In this document: piece by piece, positions 26,622-34,719 of the stretch
Layout of the letters: the number at the start of each line of letters is the position of its first letter
Position numbering within the stretch: position 1 is the first letter of the stretch
DNA from: Actinomycetospora endophytica
Lineage (GTDB): Bacteria > Actinomycetota > Actinomycetes > Mycobacteriales > Pseudonocardiaceae
Reading direction: 5' to 3'
Assembly (NCBI RefSeq): GCF_021026375.1
Contig: NZ_JAJNDB010000007.1
Location: 186,001-250,000 of the forward strand
DNA length: 64,000 nt
Notes under the pieces: model-generated
The model's input: only the letters and a program-made list of their open reading frames with translations
Databases searched by the model: none
What the model was told of the DNA's origin: nothing
Program-made: the position numbers and the translations under genes

Positions 26622-27424
26622 CGGCCCGTCCCCTCGGGCACGCGGTCCGACGCCCGCTCGGGGGCCGGGATCCCGGTCAGCTGGTCGGAGATGCGCCGGG
26701 CGGCGTCGCGCAGCAACGCCCCCACCACCTCGACGCGGTCCAGGCCCAGCCGCGCCGCCGGGCCGGAGACGGACACCGCGCACGGCGTCGGGGCCTCCGG
26801 GACGGCGACGGCGACACAGCGCACGCCGACCTCCTGCTCGCCGTCGTCCACGTGCCACCCGCGCTCGAGGCCCACGCGGATCTCGCGGTCGAGCGTGACC
26901 AGATCGACGATGGTGGCTGGGGTGCGGGCCGGCATCCCGGCGCGCTCGACCAGCCGGTGGGCCAGCTCGGCCTCGACGGTGGACAGCAGCGCCTTGCCGA
27001 CCCCGGTGCAGTGCAGCGGGACGTGGGCGCCGACCTCGGTGAACATCCGCATCGGGTGCGGCGAGGAGACCTGCGCGAGGTAGACCGCCGAGGACCCGTC
27101 GAGCCCCGCGAGGTTCGCCGACTCGCCGGTGCGCTCCACGAGGTCGGCCAGCACGGGCCGCACCCCGTCGCCCAGGACCCGTCCGGCCGCGTCCCCGAGG
27201 CGGACCAGGCGGGGGCCCAGCGCGTACCGGCGCCCGGTCTCGCGACGGACGTGACCGAGCTCCACGAGCGTGCCCAGCAGCCGATGGATCGTGGCGGCGG
27301 GCAACCGGGAGGCGACCGCCAGCTCGGAGAGGGTGGCGCGGCCGCCGGCGTCCGCGAGATCGTCCAACAGGTCGAACGCCCGCTGCAGGGACTGCACGGG
27401 GCGACCACCGGGGGACTCCGGCAC
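26618..27424 (-). CDS. IclR-family transcriptional regulator of the glycolate operon
   Basis: Regulator of 268 residues. An N-terminal winged helix (VQSLQRAFDLLDDLADAGG, then SRLPAATIHRLLGTLVELGHV) is followed by the IclR effector domain ending in SGPAARL. GTG 27424 is selected because GGAGG lies 6 bp upstream; an ATG 84 bp further up is open but has no ribosome-binding site. It is the first gene of the operon with HAD, glcD, glcE and glcF, so autoregulation is expected. Tandem repeats 65-100 bp upstream are its likely operator. The ligand may be glyoxylate or glycolate. Confidence 0.9.
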   Translation of the reverse strand: MPESPGGRPVQSLQRAFDLLDDLADAGGRATLSELAVASRLPAATIHRLLGTLVELGHVRRETGRRYALGPRLVRLGDAAGRVLGDGVRPVLADLVERTGESANLAGLDGSSAVYLAQVSSPHPMRMFTEVGAHVPLHCTGVGKALLSTVEAELAHRLVERAGMPARTPATIVDLVTLDREIRVGLERGWHVDDGEQEVGVRCVAVAVPEAPTPCAVSVSGPAARLGLDRVEVVGALLRDAARRISDQLTGIPAPERASDRVPEGTGR

Positions 27425-27488
27425 GGCGGGCCTCCTCCCCGGCCATCCCTGGCCTGCCTCACGGTGGCGTGTCCGGATCAGTCCAGCA

Positions 27489-27526
27489 TTCCGCATCGTG
27501 AAAATCAAGTTCCGCGGTGTAGAAAT
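27489..27526. promoter_or_regulatory. Tandem IclR-type operator upstream of the glycolate operon
   Basis: Two 17-bp direct copies, 27489-27505 and 27510-27526, match at 12 of 17 positions and are spaced exactly 21 bp (two helical turns). Each is an imperfect palindrome of the form TTCCGC...GAAAT, resembling IclR-family sites. The stretch is markedly AT-richer than its surroundings and lies between the iclR and GNAT genes. Binding is inferred. Confidence 0.55.
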
Positions 27527-27530
27527 CCGA

Positions 27531-27561
27531 CGGCCCGGGAGCTACCGTCGATCCCGGGCCG
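27531..27561. promoter_or_regulatory. Inverted repeat flanking the GNAT-gene promoter
   Basis: Perfect 9-bp arms CGGCCCGGG (27531-27539) and CCCGGGCCG (27553-27561) enclose a 13-bp spacer containing a TACCGT -10-like hexamer. It could be an operator or a 5' hairpin of the GNAT transcript. No regulator is assignable. Confidence 0.35.
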
Positions 27562-27605
27562 CCGCGTCATCGGGGGAGAGGGGCACACCGCCATGCCGCC
27601 GACGG

Positions 27606-28148
27606 GTGTCGACTGAGGTGTCCCGGTCCCGTTCGCGCCCGGACGCCGCCGGGCTCGTCCTGCGGGTGGCCGCGTACGACGACCCGGAGAGCGTCCGGTT
27701 CGTCGAGGCCGTGCAGGCCTTCTACGTGGAGCGCTACGGCGGGGCGGACCGGACGCCGGTCGACCCCGCCGAGTTCGCGCCGCCCCGGGGCCTCTTCCTG
27801 GTCGGCAGCCTCCCGGGAACGGGCGCGGTGTGCTGCGGGGGCTGGCGCCGTCACACCGCGGCCACCATCGACGTGGCGGACGCCGCGGTGATGCGCCCCG
27901 GGGACGCCGAGATCAAGCGCATGTGGGTCGATCCCGCCCACCGTCGCCGGGGGCTCGCGGGCGCCGTCCTCGACGAGCTCGAGCGCACCGCCGGGGCGGC
28001 CGGCTGCGGACGGACGATCCTCGAGACCGGCGTCCGACAGCCGGAGGCCCAGGCGTTCTACGAGATCCGTGGCTACGAGCGGATCCCGAACTTCGGCGTC
28101 TACCGGGACGAGCCTGACAGCATCTGCTTCGCACGGATCTTGGTGTAA
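27606..28148 (+). CDS. GNAT-family N-acetyltransferase
   Basis: Acetyltransferase of about 180 residues. The acetyl-CoA-binding motif A reads IKRMWVDPAHRRRGLAGAVLDELE (positions about 100-123; R-R-x-G-x-A core), followed by QPEAQAFYEIRGYERIPNFGVY. The substrate is unknown. The start is uncertain: GTG 27606 or GTG 27618. A 7-codon ATG frame at 27593-27616 ends just before 27618, and a purine-rich GGGGAGAGGGG sits ahead of it. The gene diverges from the iclR operon. Confidence 0.8.
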   Translation: MSTEVSRSRSRPDAAGLVLRVAAYDDPESVRFVEAVQAFYVERYGGADRTPVDPAEFAPPRGLFLVGSLPGTGAVCCGGWRRHTAATIDVADAAVMRPGDAEIKRMWVDPAHRRRGLAGAVLDELERTAGAAGCGRTILETGVRQPEAQAFYEIRGYERIPNFGVYRDEPDSICFARILV

Positions 28149-28156
28149 AGGCGTAA

Positions 28157-28174
28157 GGGTGAACCGCATCACCC
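28157..28174 (+). other. Short perfect hairpin after the GNAT gene
   Basis: GGGTGA-N6-TCACCC forms a 6-bp perfect stem 9 bp after the GNAT stop and 9 bp before a TACGCT -10-like element (28183-28188). It has no U-tract, so it may be a weak terminator or an operator for the following secreted-protein gene. Confidence 0.35.
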
Positions 28175-28201
28175 GCTCGGCCTACGCTCGTTGAGGGTGT
28201 C

Positions 28202-28714
28202 GTGCATCGACACCGCCTCGTCGCCCGCCTGGCCACCTGCCTCGCCGCCGTCGCCGCTCTCCTGGTCGCCGGCGCCGGGGTCGGCCAGGCCGCGCCGCCG
28301 ACGGGCCCGGGCGGAACCGGCGGCACCGCGCACGGCACCGGGACCGGGCCGGGGCTCTCGTTCTCGTTCGACGTCACCGAGCACGGCGCCGACCCCCATG
28401 CCGCGAGCGGGTACTTCCGGGCGGCGCTGACCCCGCCCGCCGGCGCCCTGATCGCGCCCCAGGGCCCGGCCACGTGCGTGGACGTGCGCGGTGACTCGGT
28501 CGGCTTCCTCTACCCGCTGGCCGACGGCACCCGTCCCGCGGCGGTGCCGCTCACCTCGATCCTCATCACCGCGCACGACGGCGGCCCGGGGCGCCCGGAC
28601 TCGATCGGCTTCGTCGGCCCGCTCCCGACCGCGGCGTTCGCGGGCCGGTGCGCCCCGGCGGTGGCGTTCCTCCCGGTGACCAGCGGCGACGTCGTCGTCC
28701 ACCCCGGCAGCTGA
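28202..28714 (+). CDS. Small secreted protein of unknown function
   Basis: Protein of 170 residues with a clear Sec signal peptide: basic MHRHRLVARLATC, a hydrophobic core LAAVAALLVAGAGV, and likely cleavage after GQAAP (about residue 31). The mature part is rich in Gly, Pro and Ala, with two cysteines (ATCVDV and GRCAP) that could form a disulfide. I do not recognise a family. Upstream is TACGCT and a GAGG ribosome-binding site. Downstream is a GC-rich hairpin. Confidence 0.72.
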   Translation: MHRHRLVARLATCLAAVAALLVAGAGVGQAAPPTGPGGTGGTAHGTGTGPGLSFSFDVTEHGADPHAASGYFRAALTPPAGALIAPQGPATCVDVRGDSVGFLYPLADGTRPAAVPLTSILITAHDGGPGRPDSIGFVGPLPTAAFAGRCAPAVAFLPVTSGDVVVHPGS

Positions 28715-28727
28715 CCCGGCGCGAGCA

Positions 28728-28764
28728 GGCACCCGCCCCGTCCGACCCGGACGGGGCGCGTGCC
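28728..28764 (+). terminator. GC-rich hairpin after the secreted-protein gene
   Basis: CGCCCCGTCC (28734-28743) and GGACGGGGCG (28749-28758) form a perfect 10-bp stem with a GACCC loop, extended by GGCAC/GTGCC across one mismatch. No U-tract follows, as is common for actinobacterial terminator-like hairpins. Confidence 0.5.
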
Positions 28765-28788
28765 CGGCCCGCGGTTAGCGTGACCGCC

Positions 28789-28845
28789 GTGCCGATCCAC
28801 GCCCCCGGCGGCGAGCCCGCCCCCGACCCGCGCGGGACCGTCTGA
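28789..28845 (+). CDS. Leaderless 18-residue leader ORF overlapping ung
   Basis: A TAGCGT -10-like element (28776-28781) is followed 7 bp later by GTG at 28789, the geometry of a leaderless mRNA. The frame encodes [18 protein letters not shown] and its TGA shares one base with the ung ATG (TGATG). ung itself has no recognisable ribosome-binding site, so coupled re-initiation would explain its translation. The peptide sequence is Pro-rich and has no known homologue that I recognise. Prediction only. Confidence 0.4.
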   Translation: MPIHAPGGEPAPDPRGTV

Positions 28846-29525
28846 TGGCGCGCCCGCTCTCCGAGACCGTCGAGGCCGGATGGGCCGAGGCGCTGGAGCC
28901 GGTGGCCGAGGACGTCGCGGCCATGGGCGAGTTCCTCCGCGCCGAGGTCGCGGCCGGCCGGAAGTACCTGCCGTCGGGGGCGAACGTGCTGCGCGCGTTC
29001 TCCCAGCCCTTCGCCGACGTGCGGGTCCTCGTGGTCGGCCAGGACCCGTACCCGACGCCGGGGCACGCCGTCGGGCTCTCGTTCTCGGTGGCGTCGGACG
29101 TGCGTCCGCTGCCGAAGAGCCTGCAGAACATCTTCCGCGAGTACGGCGACGACCTCGGCCATCCGCCGCCCTCGAGCGGTGACCTCTCGCCGTGGACCGA
29201 GCAGGGCGTGCTGCTGCTCAACCGGGTCCTCACGGTGGCACCCGGCGCACCCGGCTCGCACCGCGACAAGGGGTGGGAGAAGGTCACCGAGCAGGCCATC
29301 CGCGCCCTCGTCGAGCGGATCGACCAGCCCTTGGTGGCGATCCTCTGGGGCCGTGACGCCCGGTCGCTCACGTCGCTGCTCGGGGAGGACGTCCCGACGG
29401 TGGAGTCGGCACACCCGAGCCCGATGTCGGCGTCGGGCGGATTCTTCGGCTCGCACCCCTTCAGCCGGGCGAACGCCTACCTCGAGGAGCTCGGCGACGA
29501 GCCGGTGGACTGGCGACTGCCCTGA
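28845..29525 (+). CDS. ung: Uracil-DNA glycosylase
   Basis: Family-1 UDG of 226 residues that excises uracil from DNA. The catalytic water-activating motif is [20 protein letters not shown] (residues about 62-81), the uracil-recognition motif is [12 protein letters not shown], and the DNA-insertion motif is [20 protein letters not shown]. No ribosome-binding site precedes the ATG; translation may be coupled to a short leaderless ORF overlapping it by one base. Confidence 0.96.
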   Translation: MARPLSETVEAGWAEALEPVAEDVAAMGEFLRAEVAAGRKYLPSGANVLRAFSQPFADVRVLVVGQDPYPTPGHAVGLSFSVASDVRPLPKSLQNIFREYGDDLGHPPPSSGDLSPWTEQGVLLLNRVLTVAPGAPGSHRDKGWEKVTEQAIRALVERIDQPLVAILWGRDARSLTSLLGEDVPTVESAHPSPMSASGGFFGSHPFSRANAYLEELGDEPVDWRLP

Positions 29526-29614
29526 GCATTGCCGCCGCCGGTCGGGGAGCACAGGGCGCACGCCGGCGACGGTCCGAAGCTGTTTGATGTGCCCCTCGCG
29601 GCCGAGCCGAGCGC

Positions 29615-30067
29615 TCAGCGCCGGACGCCGAACCGCCGCCGCGAGCGTCGCTGCGGAGCGAACATGCTCCAGGCCCGGCTGGGGGTGGTGTCGGGCCGGT
29701 GGCGCCCGCAGCGGTCCGCCCGGCGACGCCCGCGCACCAGGTTCATCAGCCGGGCGAACGGGGTCTGCCGGGGCCGCCGGTCGAGCACCGGCAGGGGCCG
29801 CTCCGCGACCGCGGGGAGGCCGACGATCTCCGGCGACGGCAGGGGCGGCTCCGCCAGGGCGGCCGCCGTTCCCGTGGCGGGAGCGGCGACGGGCGTGGCC
29901 GCGGCGGGCTGGTCAGCGGGCGGTGCCGGGGCGGCGGCCCGCGCCTCCTCCGGCGTCAGTCGCTGCGACACGACCCGCATCGGGACCGGGGCCGAGCGGC
30001 GATGCACCGTGCGCTCGGCGCGCGGAACGCGAGGTTCAGCGGTCGTGGACGTGTCCGATCGGCTCAC
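29615..30067 (-). CDS. Basic, proline/alanine-rich hypothetical protein
   Basis: Hypothetical protein of 150 residues. A Pro/Ala-rich middle (about 40-90) is followed by a strongly basic tail with RQTPFARLMNLVRGRRRADRCGRH and RRSRRRFGVRR. No domain, signal peptide or membrane segment is visible. The GTG start at 30067 is supported by GGAGG 5 bp upstream. It diverges from the DUF397 gene. Reality rests on the ribosome-binding site, codon bias and position; function is unknown. Confidence 0.55.
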   Translation of the reverse strand: MSRSDTSTTAEPRVPRAERTVHRRSAPVPMRVVSQRLTPEEARAAAPAPPADQPAAATPVAAPATGTAAALAEPPLPSPEIVGLPAVAERPLPVLDRRPRQTPFARLMNLVRGRRRADRCGRHRPDTTPSRAWSMFAPQRRSRRRFGVRR

Positions 30068-30201
30068 CACGACCTCCGTTCGCCGCACATCCACCCTCGA
30101 CCCGCTTGTTCGATCTTCACCTACGTACCGTGCAGGCGCAAGAACGAGCGCATGTGCGTCTGCCGACGGCACACATCGCGACCGGTCGGACAGGGGGCGA
30201 C

Positions 30202-30423
30202 ATGACCGACACGTCAGGTTGGAGCGCGAGCGGGGCCGGTGTCGAGACGGCGCGGCTCGCCGACGGCGGGCTCCTGGTCCGGGCCGTGGGCGACGTCGAC
30301 GGGCCCGTGCTGCGCTACACGCGCGCCGAGATGGACGCGTTCGTGCGCGGGACGAAGGACGGGGAGTTCGACGACCTGGCCGAGCCCGGCCGGTGCGCGA
30401 GGCCGGGTGCCGTCGCGTCCTGA
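30202..30423 (+). CDS. DUF397 domain protein
   Basis: Small protein of 73 residues matching the end of DUF397: LLVRAVGDVDGPVLRYTRAEMDAFVRGTKDGEFDDL. The usual N-terminal W-x-K-S-S-x-S block is degenerate (SGWSASGAGVETARL). DUF397 proteins normally pair with a neighbouring XRE-type DNA-binding protein, which they antagonise; no such gene is adjacent here. The ATG follows CAGGGGGCG. Confidence 0.75.
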   Translation: MTDTSGWSASGAGVETARLADGGLLVRAVGDVDGPVLRYTRAEMDAFVRGTKDGEFDDLAEPGRCARPGAVAS

Positions 30424-30524
30424 CCCGCGCGTCCCGACCCGGCCCGGACACACCTCGGGCCCGGCACGCGCATCGGCGGCCGGGCCCGGGAGGTGGGTGG
30501 TCCGGCGCTCGGCCGGACCGGGGT

Positions 30525-30716
30525 TCAGGCGCGGCTGACCTTGCCGGCCTTCAGGCAGGACGTGCAGACGTTGATCCGCTGCCGGTTGCCCTTGCCGATC
30601 CGCGCGTGCACGGTCTGCACGTTCGGGTTCCACCGGCGGTTGGTCCGGCGGTGGGAGTGCGAGACCGACTTCCCGAAACCGGGGCCCTTCGCGCACACAT
30701 CGCACACCGCAGCCAC
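30525..30716 (-). CDS. rpmB: 50S ribosomal protein L28
   Basis: L28 of 63 residues, beginning [27 protein letters not shown]. The CDVC and CTSC pairs make this the zinc-binding (C+) form. The GTG start at 30716 is supported by AGAGG 8 bp upstream and by the conserved N-terminus. It diverges from recG; this pairing is conserved in actinomycetes. Confidence 0.95.
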   Translation of the reverse strand: MAAVCDVCAKGPGFGKSVSHSHRRTNRRWNPNVQTVHARIGKGNRQRINVCTSCLKAGKVSRA

Positions 30717-30881
30717 TTCGAACACCTCTCGACATCGCCGGTCATCCGAGCGCGCGGCACGACACACGTCCGCGCGGCAGAGCTCCACAGTAACGGAGCG
30801 CCGGGGCGACCCCGGCCGGTGGGGTGCCCTGCCCGCCGTGTCGGGCGACGCCGTCGGTTGGGGGATGAGAACCTTCATCCC

Positions 30882-33137
30882 GTGGTGGACATGGACTCCC
30901 CGCTCGCGGAGGCCCTCGGCGGGCGCTCGGCGGCCGCGCTGCGCAAGGCGCTCGACATGCACACCGTCGGAGACCTCCTGCGCCACCTGCCCCGCAAGTA
31001 CCAGCTGGTGAACGACCTCGGGGCCATGGACCCGCGGGAGCTCCGCGAGGGCACCTACGTCACCGTCGTGGCCGAGGTGGAGCGCGCCACCCACCAGCGG
31101 CGTCCCCGCAAGGGCGGCCGCGGGATGCTGGACATCACCTCGATGCAGGTCTCGGTCGGGGCGATCGATCTCGGGGTCACCTTCTTCAACCAGCCGTGGC
31201 GTCATCTCCAGATGCCCCGCGGGACCCGCGCGATGTTCGCCGGGAAGCTCGAGAAGTTCCAGGGCCGCTGGACGCTCGGGACCCCGCAGGCGCGCAAGAT
31301 CCGCGCGGAGGGTGATGACGACGACGAGGAGTCGCTCAAGCTCCCGCCGGTCACCCCGATCTACCCGGCCACGAAGAACGTCCAGACCTGGGACCTGCTC
31401 GCCGCGGTGCGCCAGACCCTGGAGGTGTTCGACGACCCGCTCGACCCGGTGCCCGAGGACATCCGGCGCCGGCACGGGCTCGTCGACCTCGGACGCGCAC
31501 TGCGCGACATCCACCTGCCGGCCACGCTCGACGACACGAAGCCGGCGATGCGGCGGCTCACCTGGGACGAGGCGCTGGCGCTCCAGCTCGTCCTGCAGGG
31601 CGAGAAGCTCGTGGCGGCCACCGACCGCCCGGCACCGGCCAGCCCCCGTGTCGAGGACGGACTCGCGGCGGCGTTCGACGCGCGCCTGCCGTTCGCGCTG
31701 ACCGCCGGGCAGCGCAAGGTCGGGGCCGACCTCGCGGAGGCCCTCGCCGGCACGCGCCCGCTGAACCGGCTGCTGCAGGGCGACGTCGGGTCGGGCAAGA
31801 CGGTGGTGGCGCTGCGCGCGATGCTGCAGGTCGTCGACGCCGGGCGGCAGACCGTCCTGCTCGCGCCCACCGAGGTCCTCGCGGCGCAGCACGCACGATC
31901 GCTGCGGGCGATGCTCGGCCCGCTGGGCCGGGCGGGCGAACCCGCGGCGCTGTTCTCCGACGACGGCGACGCGGAGCCGGTCGAGCTCGACTCGAGCGAG
32001 CAGGCCACCCGGATCGTGCTGCTCACCGGGTCGCTCTCGGCCAAGGAGCGCCGCGCCGCCCTGCTCGACGTCCAGTCCGGAGCCGCGGGCATCGTCGTCG
32101 GGACCCACGCCGTGATCCAGGAGGGCGTCGGGTTCGCGGACCTCGGCCTGGTCGTGGTCGACGAGCAGCACCGCTTCGGGGTGCGCCAGCGCGACGAGCT
32201 GCGCTCCCGCACCGGCGAGACGGCGCCGCACCTGCTGGTCATGACCGCGACCCCGATCCCGCGGACCGTCGCGCTCACCCTCTACGGCGACCTCGACGTC
32301 TCGGTGCTGGACGAACTCCCCGCGGGGCGGCAGCCGATCGAGACGCGGGCGATCCCCGGCGGGCTGCCCAAGTGGCTCGCCCGGGTGTGGGAGCGCGTCC
32401 GGGAGGAGGTCGACGCGGGCCACCAGGCCTACGTCGTCTGCCCGCGCATCGGGGACGACGAGCCGGCCGCCGACGAGAACGCCGACGAGCCCGAGGGCGC
32501 CGACGGTGCCGAGGAGGAGCGCCGGCCGCCGCTCGGCGTGCTCGAGGTGGGCGAGCTGCTCGCCGCGGGCCCGCTCGCCGGACTGCGCGTGGAGATCCTG
32601 CACGGGCGGCTCCCGTCGGACGAGAAGGACGACGTGATGCGCCGCTTCTCCGCGGGGGAGATCGACGTCCTCGTGGCCACCACGGTCGTCGAGGTCGGCG
32701 TCGACGTCCCGAACGCCACCGCGATGGTCGTGCTCGACGCCGAGCGCTTCGGCGTCTCGCAGCTGCACCAGCTGCGGGGCCGGGTCGGCCGGGGCAGCGC
32801 GCCCGCGTCCTGCTTCCTCGTGACCGACCTGCCCCCGGCCGGCGCCGCCATGGCCCGGCTGGAGCGGATCGCCGAGATCCATGACGGGTTCGCGATGGCG
32901 GACCTGGACCTCGAGCTGCGCAGCGAGGGCGACGTGCTGGGCACCGAGCAGGCCGGGCGCTACTCGACGCTGCGCTTCCTGTCGGTGCGCCGCCACGGCG
33001 AGGAGATCGCGGAGGCGCGGGAGGTCGCCCGGACGGTCCTCGAGGACGACCCGGGTCTCACCCGGCACCCTCGTCTCAACGGGCTCGTCCGGGCGGTGGT
33101 GGGTGACGAGGGTGCCCAGTTCCTGGACCGGCTCTAG
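30882..33137 (+). CDS. recG: ATP-dependent DNA helicase RecG
   Basis: Replication-fork reversal and branch-migration helicase of about 751 residues. An N-terminal wedge/OB domain is followed by helicase motif [19 protein letters not shown] (motif II), TATPIPRT (motif III), and the C-terminal [17 protein letters not shown] and [13 protein letters not shown]. Start GTG 30882 gives [17 protein letters not shown] 30891 is possible. An acidic insertion of about 25 residues near position 525 separates helicase motifs. The DAK-type gene usually found just upstream in actinomycetes is missing. Confidence 0.95.
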   Translation: MVDMDSPLAEALGGRSAAALRKALDMHTVGDLLRHLPRKYQLVNDLGAMDPRELREGTYVTVVAEVERATHQRRPRKGGRGMLDITSMQVSVGAIDLGVTFFNQPWRHLQMPRGTRAMFAGKLEKFQGRWTLGTPQARKIRAEGDDDDEESLKLPPVTPIYPATKNVQTWDLLAAVRQTLEVFDDPLDPVPEDIRRRHGLVDLGRALRDIHLPATLDDTKPAMRRLTWDEALALQLVLQGEKLVAATDRPAPASPRVEDGLAAAFDARLPFALTAGQRKVGADLAEALAGTRPLNRLLQGDVGSGKTVVALRAMLQVVDAGRQTVLLAPTEVLAAQHARSLRAMLGPLGRAGEPAALFSDDGDAEPVELDSSEQATRIVLLTGSLSAKERRAALLDVQSGAAGIVVGTHAVIQEGVGFADLGLVVVDEQHRFGVRQRDELRSRTGETAPHLLVMTATPIPRTVALTLYGDLDVSVLDELPAGRQPIETRAIPGGLPKWLARVWERVREEVDAGHQAYVVCPRIGDDEPAADENADEPEGADGAEEERRPPLGVLEVGELLAAGPLAGLRVEILHGRLPSDEKDDVMRRFSAGEIDVLVATTVVEVGVDVPNATAMVVLDAERFGVSQLHQLRGRVGRGSAPASCFLVTDLPPAGAAMARLERIAEIHDGFAMADLDLELRSEGDVLGTEQAGRYSTLRFLSVRRHGEEIAEAREVARTVLEDDPGLTRHPRLNGLVRAVVGDEGAQFLDRL

Positions 33138-33552
33138 GGCGATCACCCGCCTCGCAGCGGCGGGAGGGACGACGTCCGAACGGCAGAGTCACCGGCTCGA
33201 ACGGTCCCGCAGGCCGTCGGGCGGCGGACGGGGCACGACCACCGGAGGGAACGCCCCGTGACCGGGCGGACACGGCCTGATGGCCGATCGGCGCGCGACG
33301 GCGACCTCCGGGCGCGACACGCAGGTCTCGGATGCGCGGTATCGGTCACGGTTCGGTTACGGTCAGGCAGTCGGTCAGCAACAGCGGGCCGGTGCGCTCG
33401 GCCGCTTCACCCGATTCCCGTTCGGCGGCCTCCCCGGAGCGCCTGACCGTCCAGAACGGGACGGAGATCGTCGGCCCGCTCGCACTCCCCAGCGGTCGGG
33501 TCGGCCAGGGACATCGTCCCCGTCCGGTCGCCGTCGGGCGGGAGACGACCGC
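33138..33552 (+). other. Long intergenic/5' region ahead of the NlpC/P60 gene
   Basis: This 415-bp gap holds no convincing gene. ACGGGGC (33228-33234) and GCCCCGT (33253-33259) could form a weak recG terminator. I looked for the ydaO-type c-di-AMP riboswitch that often precedes actinobacterial cell-wall hydrolases and did not find its conserved core. An in-frame extension of the hydrolase ORF reaches 33280, but its Arg-rich translation is not plausible as a secreted protein N-terminus. Confidence 0.5.
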
Positions 33553-34431
33553 ATGACCGCTGTTCTTCCTTCGGCCAGGCCCGTCCCGGCCGGTCGTCAC
33601 CGTGCCCCCGACGCCGCGACGACCGGTTCCCTCGGCCCGATCCCGCAGGAGTGGACCGGTCGTGCGGCTCACGGTGGCGACGCCGCCGACCCGCGTCAGC
33701 AGCGCGACCCGCGCGCCCAGCAGCGCGACCCGCGCACCGGGCCCGCCCCGCTGAACCGCGCCGCGCGCACCGCGGGCCTCTCGCTGGCCGCGCTCGGTGC
33801 CCTCGCCGGCGCCGGCGGAGCCGCGGCGCACGGCCTCATCCCGGGCGACCAGCCGGCGCAGACCGGCGAGACCGCCATCCCCACCAACCTCGCGGCGAGC
33901 AACATGTCGCTGCAGGGCGCGAGCCACCAGGTCGCGGCGCCCGCGGTCACGACGGTCATGCCGGTGGTCCCGGCCGCGTCGACGGTGCAGGCGCCGCAGT
34001 ACAAGACGGTCGCCGCGACGGCCCGCCAGGCCCCGGCCGCCGCTCCGGCCGCGAAGCCCGCGGCCGACGAGCCCTCGTCCGCCGCCGCCGACGCGCTCGA
34101 TGCCGCGGAGTCGAAGCTCGGGAAGCCCTACGTCTGGGGCGCCACCGGGCCGAACTCGTTCGACTGCTCGGGTCTCATGCAGTACGCGTTCGAGCAGGCG
34201 GGCCAGGACCTGCCCCGGACCGCGGCCGCGCAGTCCAAGGTCGGCGACAAGGTCTCGATGGACGACCTGAAGCCCGGTGACCTGATCTTCCTCTACAGCC
34301 CCGTCAGCCACGTCGTCATGTACGTCGGCAACGGCAAGGTCATCGAGGCGCCGAACAGCGGTGAGGACGTCAAGTTCACCCCGCTGTCGAAGATCGAGAA
34401 GAACGTCGTCGGCGCGCGCCGCGTCGCCTGA
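33553..34431 (+). CDS. Secreted NlpC/P60 peptidoglycan endopeptidase
   Basis: Cell-wall hydrolase of 292 residues. An N-terminal Arg/Pro-rich segment precedes a hydrophobic stretch (about 78-95: AGLSLAALGALAGAGGAAA) that probably serves as a long signal/anchor. An Ala/Pro-rich linker leads to the NlpC/P60 domain (about 180-292) with catalytic Cys in SFDCSGLMQYAFEQAG and His in VSHVVMYVGNG. It cleaves stem-peptide bonds, as RipA-like enzymes do. The gene ends in a strong intrinsic terminator. The ATG has GGGAG upstream. Confidence 0.9.
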   Translation: MTAVLPSARPVPAGRHRAPDAATTGSLGPIPQEWTGRAAHGGDAADPRQQRDPRAQQRDPRTGPAPLNRAARTAGLSLAALGALAGAGGAAAHGLIPGDQPAQTGETAIPTNLAASNMSLQGASHQVAAPAVTTVMPVVPAASTVQAPQYKTVAATARQAPAAAPAAKPAADEPSSAAADALDAAESKLGKPYVWGATGPNSFDCSGLMQYAFEQAGQDLPRTAAAQSKVGDKVSMDDLKPGDLIFLYSPVSHVVMYVGNGKVIEAPNSGEDVKFTPLSKIEKNVVGARRVA

Positions 34432-34482
34432 GAAGCCCTCGCACTCCCCGGCCTCGGCCGGGCGCTCCCCGAACAGAGGAAT

Positions 34483-34524
34483 GGCCCGGGGTTCCCTCCC
34501 CGAAAGGGAACCCCGGGCCTTTTT
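34483..34524 (+). terminator. Strong intrinsic terminator of the NlpC/P60 gene
   Basis: GGCCCGGGGTTCCCT (34483-34497) pairs perfectly with AGGGAACCCCGGGCC (34505-34519) across a 7-nt loop and is followed by five Ts. This is the only textbook rho-independent terminator seen in the window. Confidence 0.9.
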
Positions 34525-34647
34525 CGGTGAACGGACGCTCCCCAGCTCCCAGTCACCGATGGTCCTCGGACTTGGTCCGACGCTGTCGAACCCGTCACAA
34601 CAAGGGTGGACCAACGAGCCCGACCTCAACCGGATTCGATCAGTGAA

Positions 34648-34663
34648 TGTGGCGTAGGTCACA
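34648..34663. promoter_or_regulatory. CRP/GlxR-like binding site in a convergent gap
   Basis: TGTGG-CGTAGG-TCACA differs at one position from the actinobacterial CRP/GlxR consensus TGTGA-N2-TA-N2-TCACA and includes its central TA. It lies between two genes that converge on it (stops at 34431 and 34720), 120 bp after the terminator, so no annotated gene start is nearby. Confidence 0.5.
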
Positions 34664-34719
34664 CTCTTTGCCGGGTCCGCCGGTCTCCTCATCGCGCCGA
34701 GCGGTCGATCGGAACGCGG

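Noticed and set aside
27593..27616. Seven-codon ATG ORF before the GNAT gene as a regulatory leader peptide
   Set aside because: It has a purine-rich stretch upstream but overlaps one candidate GNAT start (27606), has no composition bias and could easily be chance.
33138..33552. Possible c-di-AMP (ydaO-type) riboswitch upstream of the NlpC/P60 gene
   Set aside because: The position is typical, but the conserved core segments of the riboswitch could not be found in the 415-bp region.
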